A DNA stretch of 64,000 nt, from NCBI GenBank assembly GCA_019614645.1, contig JABWDB010000001.1, forward strand, positions 5,636,501-5,700,500. Direction: 5' to 3'. Positions within the stretch are counted from its first letter, which is position 1. Every line of letters begins with the position of its first letter. The notes beneath the pieces are model-generated. The model saw only the letters and a list, made by a program, of their open reading frames with translations. It did no database searches and was not told where the DNA came from. The translations under genes and the position numbers were made by a program. Shown here piece by piece: positions 13,185 to 24,660 of this stretch. The stretch comes from Stratiolaelaps scimitus. Lineage: Eukaryota; Arthropoda; Arachnida; Mesostigmata; Laelapidae.

Positions 13185-13776
13185 GCTGATGACAGACTGA
13201 CCCGGCCCATTCTGTCCTGTGTCGGATATAAGCCGGACCATGTGGACGAGTTCTAGCGGGCACGATAACATCGGGTTCGGTGTGGCGTGAGAGCACAGTT
13301 GGCGCATATGTAGCGCGTGCGTTCTCTAATTGAATTGGCCGCAGGACGTCAACCTGTTTTCATACGGTCGTTGCGGGACGGCGGTCGCCTATCTTCGACG
13401 AGACTACGAGCCTTCTCAAGTAAGTCATGGAAACAAAAATCAATAACGGGCCGAAAACGGGGCTCGACCTTTTCCCAGCGAGATTTCAGTCCTCGCAAAT
13501 CAAGCCACGTGACAGCCTCCTCAATCTCTCTTCCTCACAACCCCTCGAACGGTTAGTCGATCCGACGAACCGTTCTGACCTTGTCGCCAGGTTGGCTTTC
13601 CATTCCTTGATATATAATAATGGAATACTATGGGTACATCGTCGTTTACGCTCGTCATCGTAGGTGTCGTCGTCTACGTAGCCCGCCGTCTGCGCCGTCC
13701 GAAGGTGGCGTAGTTGGTGGCGGTAGAAGTGATAGCGGAGTTAAAAGCACTGGACGAACCGAGCCGGCAAGCAGTA

Positions 13777-13801
13777 GTGTGTGTGTGTGTGTATATATAT
13801 A
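13777..13801. repeat. (GT)8(AT)4 compound microsatellite
   Basis: GT repeats pass directly into AT repeats, a common compound dinucleotide form with Z-DNA potential. Confidence 0.9.
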
Positions 13802-14179
13802 ATAGAAGTCGAAACAGCAGCAACAGCAGCATCACTCGCCTCGCGTCTCTTCTGTGCTGCCGCTGATGTTGGTGCTGTCTGGTGCTGGCTCTACGTTACC
13901 AGCAGCAAATTTTCGCTTGGGCGGTTGGTGCATTGGGCAGAGCCTCGACGGCGGCGGCGGCGGTGATGGTGGTGGCGAAGCCGTTTACGCTCGTTGCTGT
14001 TCGCCAGCTTCGCCGCTTCGACTGTATACGGGAACAGTCGAGAGCTCGCACGCGGCAAATGAGAGGCCATTTTTCACAGTGTGCTTAAACGCACATATTT
14101 CATCCCGACGCCTTCCTACCGGAAGAAATCGCCGCTGGCGGCGGCGGCCACGACGGCATTGGGAGTGGCGAGCGTACGA

Positions 14180-16600
14180 GATGTGCCGTAGTAGCCTATG
14201 TACAGTGCTGCTACCAACAGGCGCTTCTATCGATTCAGACAGTAAGATAAGTGAAAATGCTCTGTGTCGTTTTCGAACTTGAGCACAAATACGTCGGAGT
14301 CTACCAAGGAGTCATTCGCACTTTAATCGAGATGTGTCCAGACGTCGTAGGTGGTACGAGGTATATTGTGGGTATTGATCGACTATATATGCACGCCTAA
14401 GTAGGTGTTCGTGGGCGTTTTTTTAATTCGGATCCGAAAATTTGTTTTTAGAATGTGCAATAGTACCAATTCAAATAAGCAGCCACTCTCAATAATTTGG
14501 TTTTTGGCATTTGCAAGGTAGAGTCATTGGGACCAGTATTCGGCTTATTGTATAATGCAACGTAAAATGGCTATCTGTAGACACCAGTCTCACGAACTGC
14601 ATTCATGCAACATTGTAGACTACCAGAGGAGAGAGAGAGAGAGAGAACACAGCGAATGTGAGGTGGGGTAGGCTTATCGAAGCGTAACCGACATTGCCTA
14701 TTTTAGCCAAGTGGAGGTGGTGTTCCTCTCAGTTTGTCTAACCGCCTATAGCGCACCTTGTACGGCAATCGCTCGGTCCTTCTATTAGTCAGGGCCGCCC
14801 ATCAATGAGCCGTGCTGACATCGCACTGACTGAATGTCCTAATCATGGCATCAATAATTAATTTCGTGGTCAACGGACTCAGTTCTATGCTATTCTGATT
14901 GCTTCGGTCTATTCTCCGTTCGATTCTGTGCCTTTACTACTAGGGCGCCATGAGCAGCAGCAATAGCCACCGCATCCTCAGTTACTCTGCCTGTCAAACA
15001 GTTGTTGTGTGCGATATTCGAACAGTGCGCTTACGCGACACCGTACGACGCCGGCGTCGACCACAATTGACATACAGCAAATCGGAAGGAAGGAAGAAAC
15101 GATTTGATTTGGGAACTTTTAGTTTTTGATGGCATTTCTCCCGATGTAGACTGAACTTTGTTTACGCTCTGTTGACCAGGCGATCCCAGAAGAATATGTG
15201 GCCTCAAATGACATCGTTTGTCTGCGAGGACTTCTCGAATTAGGTGGAAACAAACTGAATTAGGCGACTCGCGCGCGAAGCGTTACCCGCGACAACCGGG
15301 TTGGTATAGCACAAAATACTGTTTCGATAGTAACCACTCATACATCATAGCAGGCGGAGCTTAGAAATCATCGGGCAGAGTCATTGTTGGAAACGTTCTA
15401 TGGACAAATGTGTGTCGTACACACCAATGCTCCGGTTACAACCGTCTGTTGTTCAAAATACGATAGAGCAACAACCGCATTGAGAAACCCTCGACTAGAA
15501 TCTCTCGGCCACGTAAGCATGTGCCCTACGGGAGTTCATATCGACTTGATGTCGAAGTTACAAACGGATGCCGACCCGGTCTCGTTGCTCTGTGATGTTC
15601 ACAAAATGACAAACAAGAACGTTTATCGAAATTTACTATCCGAGGATATATATCTACCCCGAATGGTGTGGCATACCCCCCCCCCCCCCAGATGAGCGTT
15701 TTATTTTTCTTTTCATTCGCAATTGTAGTTGGCGAACCTGCATTCAATTGTCAGAGTGTTTTTAGCGACCCACCGGTGTGTCCGACAAAGCTATAGCATG
15801 CCGCAAGCCACAGTGTCTTCAGGACCCGTTGAACCTCAGCGAACCGAATCCGCAACCCGTTCGTCAGATATTGCCTATGTAGATAACGAGTGCGCCTCGT
15901 CCGATCACGCTCAATACGGACATACCTATTTTGGAACAACAATCAACCTTGCAGAAATGTCGATTTCCCTCAGCCATTATTCATTGATTCGTTCGATTTT
16001 ACTGTAGACGGCAGAGAGAGTGAGAGAGAGAGAGGTCTGTGACATCCGCGCGCTACGGCGATTATTCGATACGATAATGACCGTCAACATGACACGATTT
16101 ATTATTACTATTATTATTATCATTGCATTCTTGGATTTGTTGTTTATAATATATCTCATTTTCTCTCTCTCTCTCTCTCATCTTCTCTGTTCTGCATTAC
16201 TGCCGTCGCTATGATTGTTGTTGACAATTGCTGATGCCCCACTGTTTCCCCTGCAACTACTCTAGCGTGTTCAGGTGCTGCGGCCCCAGGGACGATGTCG
16301 ATTCTTGTTGTTACTGTCGAAGAGGCTGTTGCTGAATACCGAGATATTGTCGTTATTGTCGCGCGATGACGAGAGAGAATCATATCGCTTCGTTGTTCGT
16401 CATCATCAAACTTCGTGTTCATCACTGTTGAAGACCTTAACTGACTGAGTTCGAAGGCACCGCCAGAGCGGCCAGGGCAGGCGTGGACGCGGCCCCGAAC
16501 GCTCGTTCACAGTGTAGTTGTCGTTCTGACATGATACTTCGTATGACAGGGCTGAAGCTCCACTGCGCCACGAACACTACGATGTCTTCATCATCGGTCA
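14180..16600. other. unique DNA, no gene recognised
   Basis: Mostly unique sequence with a GA tract at about 14630-14646, a C run at 15668-15679, and GA and CT tracts near 16013-16032 and 16160-16180. The 15384-15695 and 15729-16007 plus frames have ordinary composition but no recognised domain. Confidence 0.55.
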
Positions 16601-18250
16601 GCAAACACCAGTCATGGTGCAGCGGGCAGCAACAATTCGAATTCGCAGTTCGCATCTGTCAGCAGAACACCAACAACAGCCGCTGCACTAACAACTCGAA
16701 TAAACAGCAAGCAACAACAAAAGCAGTAACAACAACAACAACAAACAGCAACAAGCAGATTGAGAACAAGAGATAGGTGCAACGGCCGTAATCATCAGCA
16801 ACCGAAGAAACACAATCGAGATCATTATTAGGATATGATTTTTGTCAGCATTCGCCCGCGGGGATTTCTTCGGCCGAACAGCGATCACTGTGTGAGGGCT
16901 ATTGCTCATCGTGCTCGCTTACGATATAAAAACACACTTACATACACACACGATCGAGCTCATCCTTGTCGTCTCGCTGCTTAAGCGTTTACAGTGGATG
17001 ACGAGGACACTCACGCTCGTGTTGTGAGTGCATCAATGTATTCCAGCAGCTTTCGAAATATCCATCACTTTCGTGTGAGTGCGCATATATACCCTTCTCG
17101 GCTCAGTTACGCATCGTTTAAGAAGCCCTCCTCCCTCCAGTCCATACAGTCCATTTCCATTCGAAGAATTCGATCAAAACTTCACCTCATTGCCTACATC
17201 ATATATATATGATAGACCTGCACCGTCGAAGCTGCAGGTCGTTCTTTGTTAAGTAGTCGACGATGATTTTCGTCTGATTGTTACATCGACATCTATCTTT
17301 CTACTGCTGACGCCACTCAAGATTGACAGCATCGTCTCCGACTGCCCGCACTGTTGTCGCTTGCCATGATCACATTAGAACACAGCATGGGACAACATTG
17401 CGCTCCCGTTGTCGCCTGCGGGTTTGGCCTCTGCTATTCCCGCTCTGTGTACTACTCTTGTTGATACTCGATGTTTGTTGCGAACGCAGCAACAAACGTC
17501 ACCCCCGTTGTGCGCCGAGACGCTGTCGTAGCGAGTCGAGCTAGCCGCTTTGCCACCGTCCGATGACGTCAGGTGATCGGGCGGCGGCTCTCCAGGTCTC
17601 CCCTGTATCCCTTCCTCGTGGTTGGCCCCGCCCGCCCGGTGTTTCTTCGTAACCTAGTCTCCCTGTCCGCTATTTCTCCGTCTTGTTCATTCTTTCTTGT
17701 ATAAGATGAAATGTTGTCGTTAGCTGGTCTTCACTAGTTGCGCATTTCTCTTTCTTCAGTATTTTCCTCTATTTCTATTGTTGTTGTTGTTGTTGCTGCT
17801 GCTGGCGCTGCTGCTGCCGCAGTGTCTACCAAGTCTGTCATTGGTGCTGTTGTTGCTGTGTTGTTTTGATTATTGTTGATGCTGCTGTCGCTGCTCCTGC
17901 TGTGGCCTGCAGCATTGACGGTGTGCCGTTACTGTTGCGATGATGATAATGATAGCGAGGCGAGGTCTGGCTGCCACGGGGATGAACTGACTGGTTTACG
18001 TACAAGTGTTTGAACCTCATTCGAAGATCAGAAGGCTGGATGGGGGGCTGGGGTTGTTGCGGGAAACACTGCGAAAGGAAAACACAGGCACGAAGAAATA
18101 AGCTGATACTTGTTGTTGTTGCTGCTGTCTGAGCTGTGAGTGCCTACAGTCGTTCGTCGCCATGGTCGCTTAGAGCGGCGCGTATGTGTGTATATGCTGC
18201 ATATAGTATAAGTAGTCTGGTAATGTGTAACATGAAAAGATATATACATA
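16600..18250. other. CAA/GTT/CTG triplet-rich DNA
   Basis: CAA/CAG arrays (about 16668-16760) and GTT/GCT arrays (about 17779-17905) alternate with unique DNA. The Asn/Gln-rich and Leu-rich frames over them are repeat translations. An 8-bp inverted repeat, GACCTGCA and its complement, lies at 17215-17240. Confidence 0.65.
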
Positions 18251-18537
18251 TATATATATTGTACCAGTTTCAGCTACGGCCGCCGGGGTGTCCATCAGCG
18301 ATGAATAAACACTGATCAGATTGTCAGATGTCAGATGACGACGGTGACGATGTTATTTCTTTTGTGTTTATCTGTTTGTTTGTTTGGACTTGGGACGGGT
18401 CACATCGACAAGAGGGAAACGAAAAGAAAAAAGAAAGCAATGAAAAAATCAAGGAACAACAAGAGTATTATGGCGGTACATTATTTTGAGTTGGCCGTAG
18501 ACATCTTTCGACTGTGACTTTTACTGCGTGGTGGTTT

Positions 18538-18568
18538 GGGGGGTCCGGGGTAGGGGGGGTTGGAGGGG
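18538..18568 (+). repeat. G-quadruplex motif
   Basis: Four G tracts (6, 4, 7 and 4 residues) have loops of 3, 2 and 5 nt, satisfying the standard intramolecular G-quadruplex pattern on the plus strand. Confidence 0.85.
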
Positions 18569-18744
18569 AATCCCTCAATAAAAATATGCTCCGAACTATA
18601 ATCGTATGCATGCCATCTCGCTCTATCGTCTATAGTCCATCATTGTGTTATACTTGTTTTCATGCTATTATATCGTGTGCGTTCCTATTTCCCTTGTTCG
18701 GCGGGGTAGAGATAATTGTGGTGCTCTGCTAGTGTGTTTTGGGG

Positions 18745-18805
18745 GGAACGGCATAGTACTTGCGCGCGATTGACTTGAATCGCTGTTCGAATCCCGCTGT
18801 GTGTG
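18745..18805 (+). repeat. tRNA-like sequence, possible SINE head
   Basis: An A-box-like GGCATAGTACT (18750-18760) is followed by a good B-box match, GTTCGAATCCC (18785-18795). The 35-nt spacing is shorter than in a normal tRNA, and the T stem does not pair, so it cannot be a functional tRNA. A decayed tRNA-derived SINE or a chance match are both possible. Confidence 0.3.
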
Positions 18806-20414
18806 ACATGCGGAGCATCCGCTGATGGCTCTCTAGAACTGGCAAACGACTAACAGAGAGATATTGTAGATGTCGATGATCCAATCGCTCAACACTTTGA
18901 GGCAGCTGAAGAGGATGGAGGATCATTGTGAGTATCTGGCTGAAATTATGCTATGCAACAAGGGATTTGGACTATACAGCTTCGGCCATTGACACCACTG
19001 AGTAGTTCTTGGTCTTAAGCTTGGCCTGAGCTTGTAGACCTGAATAACAGTGAGTTGTCAAATATCACTTGTTTGACCCATGGCTGTGGCTTTTAGATTT
19101 TCTTGTAGCTGCATCTAGTGATGATTAGGTCGACTCCAGAAGTCCCCCCTAGCAACCGATATAGTTGACTCACAGGCGTCCATGATCAGCGTCTCAATAA
19201 ACTTCGTCCGTAAATGATTGTCGACGTATTTATGTACTCAGCTATTATAATGTTTACACTTTAACGTTGACGTTTCCGGAGGAACAAGCGATTCCTTTCA
19301 TCAATGCGTCAGGCAGCGCAGTTTTCATACCTATCCTCCCTGAACCAAAGCTCTCACATCGTGCCAACTCTCATATAGGTAGAGAGGCTTTTTCGTATCT
19401 GGCTGAAGTTAATTCTCCAATTCACACAAGCGTGTCCGTCATAAAATACATGAAGGAAGAACAATGAAATAGGTTTATGGATCAATGGCTGGTACTTCGG
19501 CGTCGCTTCGTGCTCATGCAGAGAGCCTACACAGAAAGAGAAGACAAAGCAGAACCAATCAGATGGATGAATGTTGCTGCTGGATGGCCCTATCGTAACA
19601 GCGGCAACAGCAGCAGCAGCAGCAGCTTACTCAGCAGCGACCTGCACCAGCTGCTTGGCTGCGTTCACAATTGATCTTCTGCGATTTGTGCGAACCGAGC
19701 GACAGTTGCATTGGACACAGCAGCAAGTTGGTGATCCGTTTTGCTGTCGTTGCTGGCGCTGCCGCCGCCGCCACCGCCGCCGCCACCGCCTCCTCCTCCG
19801 TACCAGATTTCAGCTGAGAGGGTGGGGTGGGATGAAGCCGAGGATCCAGCCGAAGTTGGCGATCTATCTACCATCGGCCGTCCGCCGATTCCTCGCGATA
19901 GCTGGCGAACGTCACAGGTTCGTTGTATCGTCAATAATTCCGCGTCGAGAATTTGTTTGAGAACAAATAAACACATTATGTAGATAGATACACGACAGAT
20001 CGACGGGCAAGAACAAACACAAAATTTGAGGAATTCCGACGGTTCACGCACACGTTTACGGTGGCCGACCCGTTCGTGAGTCCGTCGCTGCCGATGGTGG
20101 GCTGGTCGCTGCTCGGACGGGGCCCTATCTTCTTCTTTACATCACATATTACTTCTTGAGTCGATATAATACAATACATAGGCAAATAGCCGGTCGTCGT
20201 CTTCATCAGCTCATCAACTTCTCACCTCCCTCTCGTCCCCACCCTCCCCTGGCCTTCCCCGGTTACACCGCATCGGAGCAACACGCCAGCACGAGTCGGA
20301 TCGAACACACCGGCGTGAGAACTGGCTCCTTCGGTCGTATCCATGACGGTGCTATACGGACGGACGGACGGACGGGTGGACGGACGCGCAGTTGCATTCG
20401 ACCTGTATTCGGCC

Positions 20415-20438
20415 GTCTCTCTCTCTCTCTCTCTCTCT
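20415..20438. repeat. (CT)12 microsatellite
   Basis: Perfect CT run about 50 nt upstream of an adjoining AT and AG compound array. Confidence 0.9.
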
Positions 20439-20487
20439 GGTCTGCCGTTGATCGCACTGAGTCAAAGACAGCGGATAGAGGAAAAGT

Positions 20488-20537
<50 letters not shown>
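20488..20537. repeat. (AT)n(AG)n compound microsatellite
   Basis: About 12 AT units pass without a break into about 13 AG units. A second GA array sits at 20622-20647. Confidence 0.95.
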
Positions 20538-20659
20538 TCAGCAACGACTACGACGACAACAACAAAGCAGAAGAGCAAGATGTGGTGATTTCCAACTGAC
20601 GATGCCAACGGAAAAAAAGCTGAGAGAGAGAGAGAGAGAGAGAGAGACAGGAGCTACAT

Positions 20660-22380
20660 AGATCACTGCTGATGATCTACATCGGATTGATACGGATGAT
20701 GTGGCTGTGTGTGGTACTAAAATTGAACCGTTGCGACGGAGCTGGCGACGCAGACCGGGCGCTGCTCGAATCTCTCGGGCCGTTGGAAGAGAAAGAGGTG
20801 GACGGAGCGAGTTTTGGAACACGTTATGACGAACGAGCGAGGATAATTAAGCGACATCGTTCACCATTGTATTTTGTGTTCCATTCAACAGATTACAGTT
20901 TGTAAATCGAGTTTCTGTGTTGGCAGAAATATCACTATTGAGAAAATATCGAGTTCGCCCCGCACAGCTTGTCACTGGCAGGCATACAAGAGTTTGGTAC
21001 AGCTTATAAACCTGAGTCACACAAGGAAAACCTTCAATTATAGTAATCTGCATAGCTTGTAGTATTTGCCCTGGGGTAACCCGTAGGAGCAGATGGTTCG
21101 ATCTCCACCGTTGAGCGCTTGATGCAACGCGGAAGCGATTCTGTCCGTGAACGTTAAATCTTGGCCTAGAGTCAACCCGAAATACTTTAGATTAATTTAG
21201 TATTTGGTTAATTATAAAAACAAAATTGGCAACAACAACAACAGCAGCAGCAACAACAACAACAATAACTTAAATTTCCGCACACAATTTGTATTTGTCA
21301 AAACATTGACTAATTTAATTGTTGTCAACCGAATCTAACTGTAGTTCGACTAACTTTGACACTACCGTGTCGATCGAAAAGCCACAGCGAGTATAGGCTC
21401 CAGTATCGAAGTACAGCGTGTATAATAACAAGAAAATAATTACGCCAGGTGTACGTTTCTTGGATTCCCCGCGTAAATAAGGATTCGTTGAAATCTCTCT
21501 CGAAAACGCGAGTAGCTGTATGTGTGCATAATCTGAAGGTCATCACGAACTCGCCTCAAAGAAACCGTTATCGTTCCGTCAGAATAAACATCTCTCGCGA
21601 TACCTAACGCTACATGTGTATCTATTGACATGTATTTCTCATTGGGCGTGTATCATTTATTGGTTTTGTCGTGTATGATTTACTGACTTTGTTGTTGTTG
21701 TCGTCGTCGTTAGGTTTTGGTGATTTTTGATGTTGTGGCTGAATTCTGTGGCAATCTTCACACAGCTGAACCAACAAATACTATTCGAGTCCAAACCCTG
21801 AGGCACCCCTCTGCCACACATGACCACATGGGGGACCGGAGCCAACGACGTCTGCTGAACCATTACAGTTTACCGCCGCAGTATTCGAAAGCATCACTTC
21901 GTTATGATTATTATTACTATTCGATTTGGAAAGTTTTCCGCCGCCAAATTCAGCTCAGTGCGGTAGTGATTTTTGGTTATTATTGTACGCGAGAATGCAT
22001 CTGACAGGCCCAACCCCCCCGGTAATGTGCTGCTGACTTCATAGCGAAGAGATGACTGCAAGCGTAGATTCTATATATCTCAGGTGGTCGACACAGGCTT
22101 CACTTATTTCACGTTAGATTTTAGTCCATTGACAATGTGCTATCGCATAAAACTCGGACACGCATTAGACAGACGAATTGGCCCTCATAAATCACTGAGT
22201 ACCTTTTTTTCGCAAATGGTTATCCTTTACTAACTTTAGTCGAGCTGGCACTCTTTGGCTCCCGCCAGCATCTGCGTGTTCGATCGATGCATCTCTCGTT
22301 CGTCTCCGGCTGCGTCTGTGTGGACCAATCTGCGTTTAGTTGCGCTTTGAAACAAGTCGCCATAAAACCAAATGGTTGAC
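20660..22380. other. unique DNA, no gene recognised
   Basis: Ordinary unique sequence with a CAA/CAG patch at 21229-21269 and a GTT patch at about 21690-21712. A B-box-like GGTTCGATCTCC near 21095 lacks a convincing A box. No gene recognised. Confidence 0.55.
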
Positions 22381-23131
22381 CTGCCCCTTCTTCGTCTCTT
22401 CCAAATACTTCGCCTACCTGTGACCAACGCTATTGCCAACAGCAACAACAACAGCAGCAGCAGCAGCACCTATGTACCTGATGCCTTCACGTTCGTTCAG
22501 TTCGACGCGATGGGAGCGACCGAACGGCGACTCAGCAACGGGACCCTTGAGCGCGTTCTGAGTCGGGACGCACCGTGGCCGTTACTTTTGCTGCTGCTGC
22601 TGTTGTTGCTGTGTCGTCCAAAAACAGGCGGCGGCGGCGGCGGCGGCAGGGAAATCCTGTCCGTGCGTTGGATCCTTTGTTTCTTTTTTCGCCGTTTTCG
22701 CTCTTGCTTTGCTACTGATATTGCTGTCGCTGACTGGGTGGAATGAAGTGATGGCTGGCGTTGCTCGGCGCCCTCCGGTTCGAGGGATTGACCTTAGTAA
22801 ATGCAGTTAAGACAAATTTTTATTAGCGCTCGTTTCTGCATCGTCGCTGAATCTGCTGCTGCTGCTGTTCCCGGGACCAGCGCGCGACTGCAGTTGACGG
22901 ACGAAGGATTGTGCTGTGCCGGCGGCGGCGGCGGCGACTGCCGTGCATCAGCGAGCGGGGCTCGTTCGGCCGAACAAAACCATAATATCACAATATAATC
23001 ATAATCATAGTATAAGGAATATGAAACATCTTGCGGCTGCTACTGATGCTGCTGCTGGTGATGATGATGATGACGATGACGACGATCCTGATGGCGGTGA
23101 TTGCTGCTCTTTAAAATACTCTATCTCTCTC

Positions 23132-23162
<31 letters not shown>

Positions 23163-24060
23163 TCGTCAATCGGCTTCTGCTCACGCAGAAGTCGATCCTT
23201 CTTTTTCTAAAGAAACCTGTATCTGTCTGTGTCAGCGTTTTTCAACGGGCGGGTTTCGACCACGCACTTGCTCGATTGCGACCACCGCCGCCACCACCGC
23301 CACCGCCAGTGACTTTCTGCTGTCTGCTGCAGCTGCCACTGCTAGTGCCGTTGTTGCGGCAGCGTGTACACAGCGTCCCTACGCCCTTCAGCTGTGGGCT
23401 ACAGTCGGTGTCTTTATCTCCCTCTCTCCCCTTCTAACACTCCTCATCCGGCGCCACCACCGCCGCCGTCGTCGTCGGTGTTGTTGTTGTTGATACCGCC
23501 GTCTGTTTGTTCCCTGCTTTCCCTCGATTCAGCCCCTAAATGGATTCGGTTTCATGTCGTTGGCTTCTCATTGAATCAGAACTACTTGACGTAAAGTACT
23601 AAATATTACGGCAGAAAGAGAGAAAAAAAATCAGGAAAAACACAACGCCGACGAGCGGACGAGAAAAGGCAGCAATAATGGGGCTGAGGAGCTTCGGTTT
23701 GAGTAGGGTTGAGGGGTAGCCAGTCGACGCGATGGTCGCTCGATCCTGATGACGGCGGCGACGGCAGAGGCGTCGACTCACCCCCTATGAAGTCTGGACA
23801 TCGCGATGACAACAGCAGCAACGACGATACTGACTACCAGCTCTGGCGGTAGTTTCACTGTCGCCGCCGCCGCCGCTGCTGCAGCAAAATCCTGTGTCGT
23901 AGCCGCCAGGAGCCACCACCGAGCAAGTCTGTCCACATCGCACACACACACGCGCTCTGATGAACGCTCTCCTGTGCAAATAATGGCTGTTTCCGTTGCT
24001 CCTGTTGCTGTGTCGATCTTGGGCTAGCTCCGAAAACTTGCACATTCAATTGCACTCGCT
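22380..24060. other. triplet-rich DNA
   Basis: CAA/CAG (22438-22468), CTG/GTT (22586-22613), GGC (22627-22649), ATG/ACG (23059-23090), a long CT tract and GCC/GTC arrays. The open frames follow these repeats on both strands. No gene recognised. Confidence 0.65.
23119..23162. repeat. (CT)n tract with ATCT interruptions
   Basis: 44 nt of CT repeats with a few ATCT variants. It gives the Ser/Leu and Ile/Ser-Leu runs in overlapping plus frames. Confidence 0.9.
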
Positions 24061-24660
24061 GGTGAGGGTGGTCGGCCTGTTTCGCGATTACGCGCCTGAA
24101 CGCGAAAAATTTACCTATTTTGAATTTTTAATTTTTCTCCTTCCAATTAGCATCTATAAGCTATGCGCATCTCGTCATGTCAGTGAGTTGAATTAATTAT
24201 GAATGGTATTAGCTAATTACGTATTATTACATACGTTACCGCTCCTGCTGCTGATAATTAGACTTCGCCAGCATTGCTCGTCTGCAATTTATTCCTGGGC
24301 GTCATAACGTCACCCTAGACGACAGTCCACTAATTCTTCAGTAGATGTGATTGCAGACGGCGATAAGCGAACGCTTCATTGATACGACATGCGTACGCCT
24401 GACGCGACGCATGTAATCGCTGAGGCTCAACCTCAACGCCATCGACGTAACAATAACGGTTCACAGACAATGTCGTTCTGACCGCCAACGGCCAACCGGT
24501 TTCCACAACAAAGATCGCCTTCTAATATATAATCCATTAAACACAATGATGATACTATAAACACATGAGTATATTGTGGCGCGATAACGATGCTGTGTGG
24601 TTTTTTTTTTTTCAACTTGTATTATTTAAGTATTCCTCGCACACGTCCGCGTTAATGTCT
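24060..24660. other. unique DNA, no gene recognised
   Basis: Repeat-poor. An 8-bp inverted repeat, ACATGCGT and its complement, lies at about 24388-24415, and a run of T at 24600-24612. Nothing else is recognised. Confidence 0.55.

Larger units (their letters stand above)
12110..14180. other. GC/CpG-rich triplet-repeat domain
   Basis: GTC, GAA/GAT/GAC, CAG, GGC and ACC triplets recur. One plus frame (12235-12624) carries an acidic Glu/Asp tract that is simply the GAA-GAT-GAC array. Downstream lie an (ACC)n tract and a GT/AT compound tract. No gene is recognised. Confidence 0.65.
18250..19600. other. unique DNA, no gene recognised
   Basis: Unique apart from a short TA tract at about 18241-18259, a G-quadruplex motif and a tRNA-like patch listed separately. 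A 66-codon plus frame at 19267-19467 has protein-like composition but no recognised domain or clear splice context. Confidence 0.5.
19600..20660. other. microsatellite cluster
   Basis: CAG (19609-19627), GCC/ACC (19760-19800), GGAC tetranucleotides (20357-20385), CT, AT and two GA tracts occur within 1 kb. The frames here, including 129- and 128-codon ones on opposite strands, are products of these arrays. Confidence 0.75.

Noticed and set aside
21077..21100. AACCCGTAG resembling the miR-100 seed, followed by a B-box-like GGTTCGATC
   Set aside because: The match stops after nine bases and no hairpin is seen. The B box has no A box at a sensible distance.
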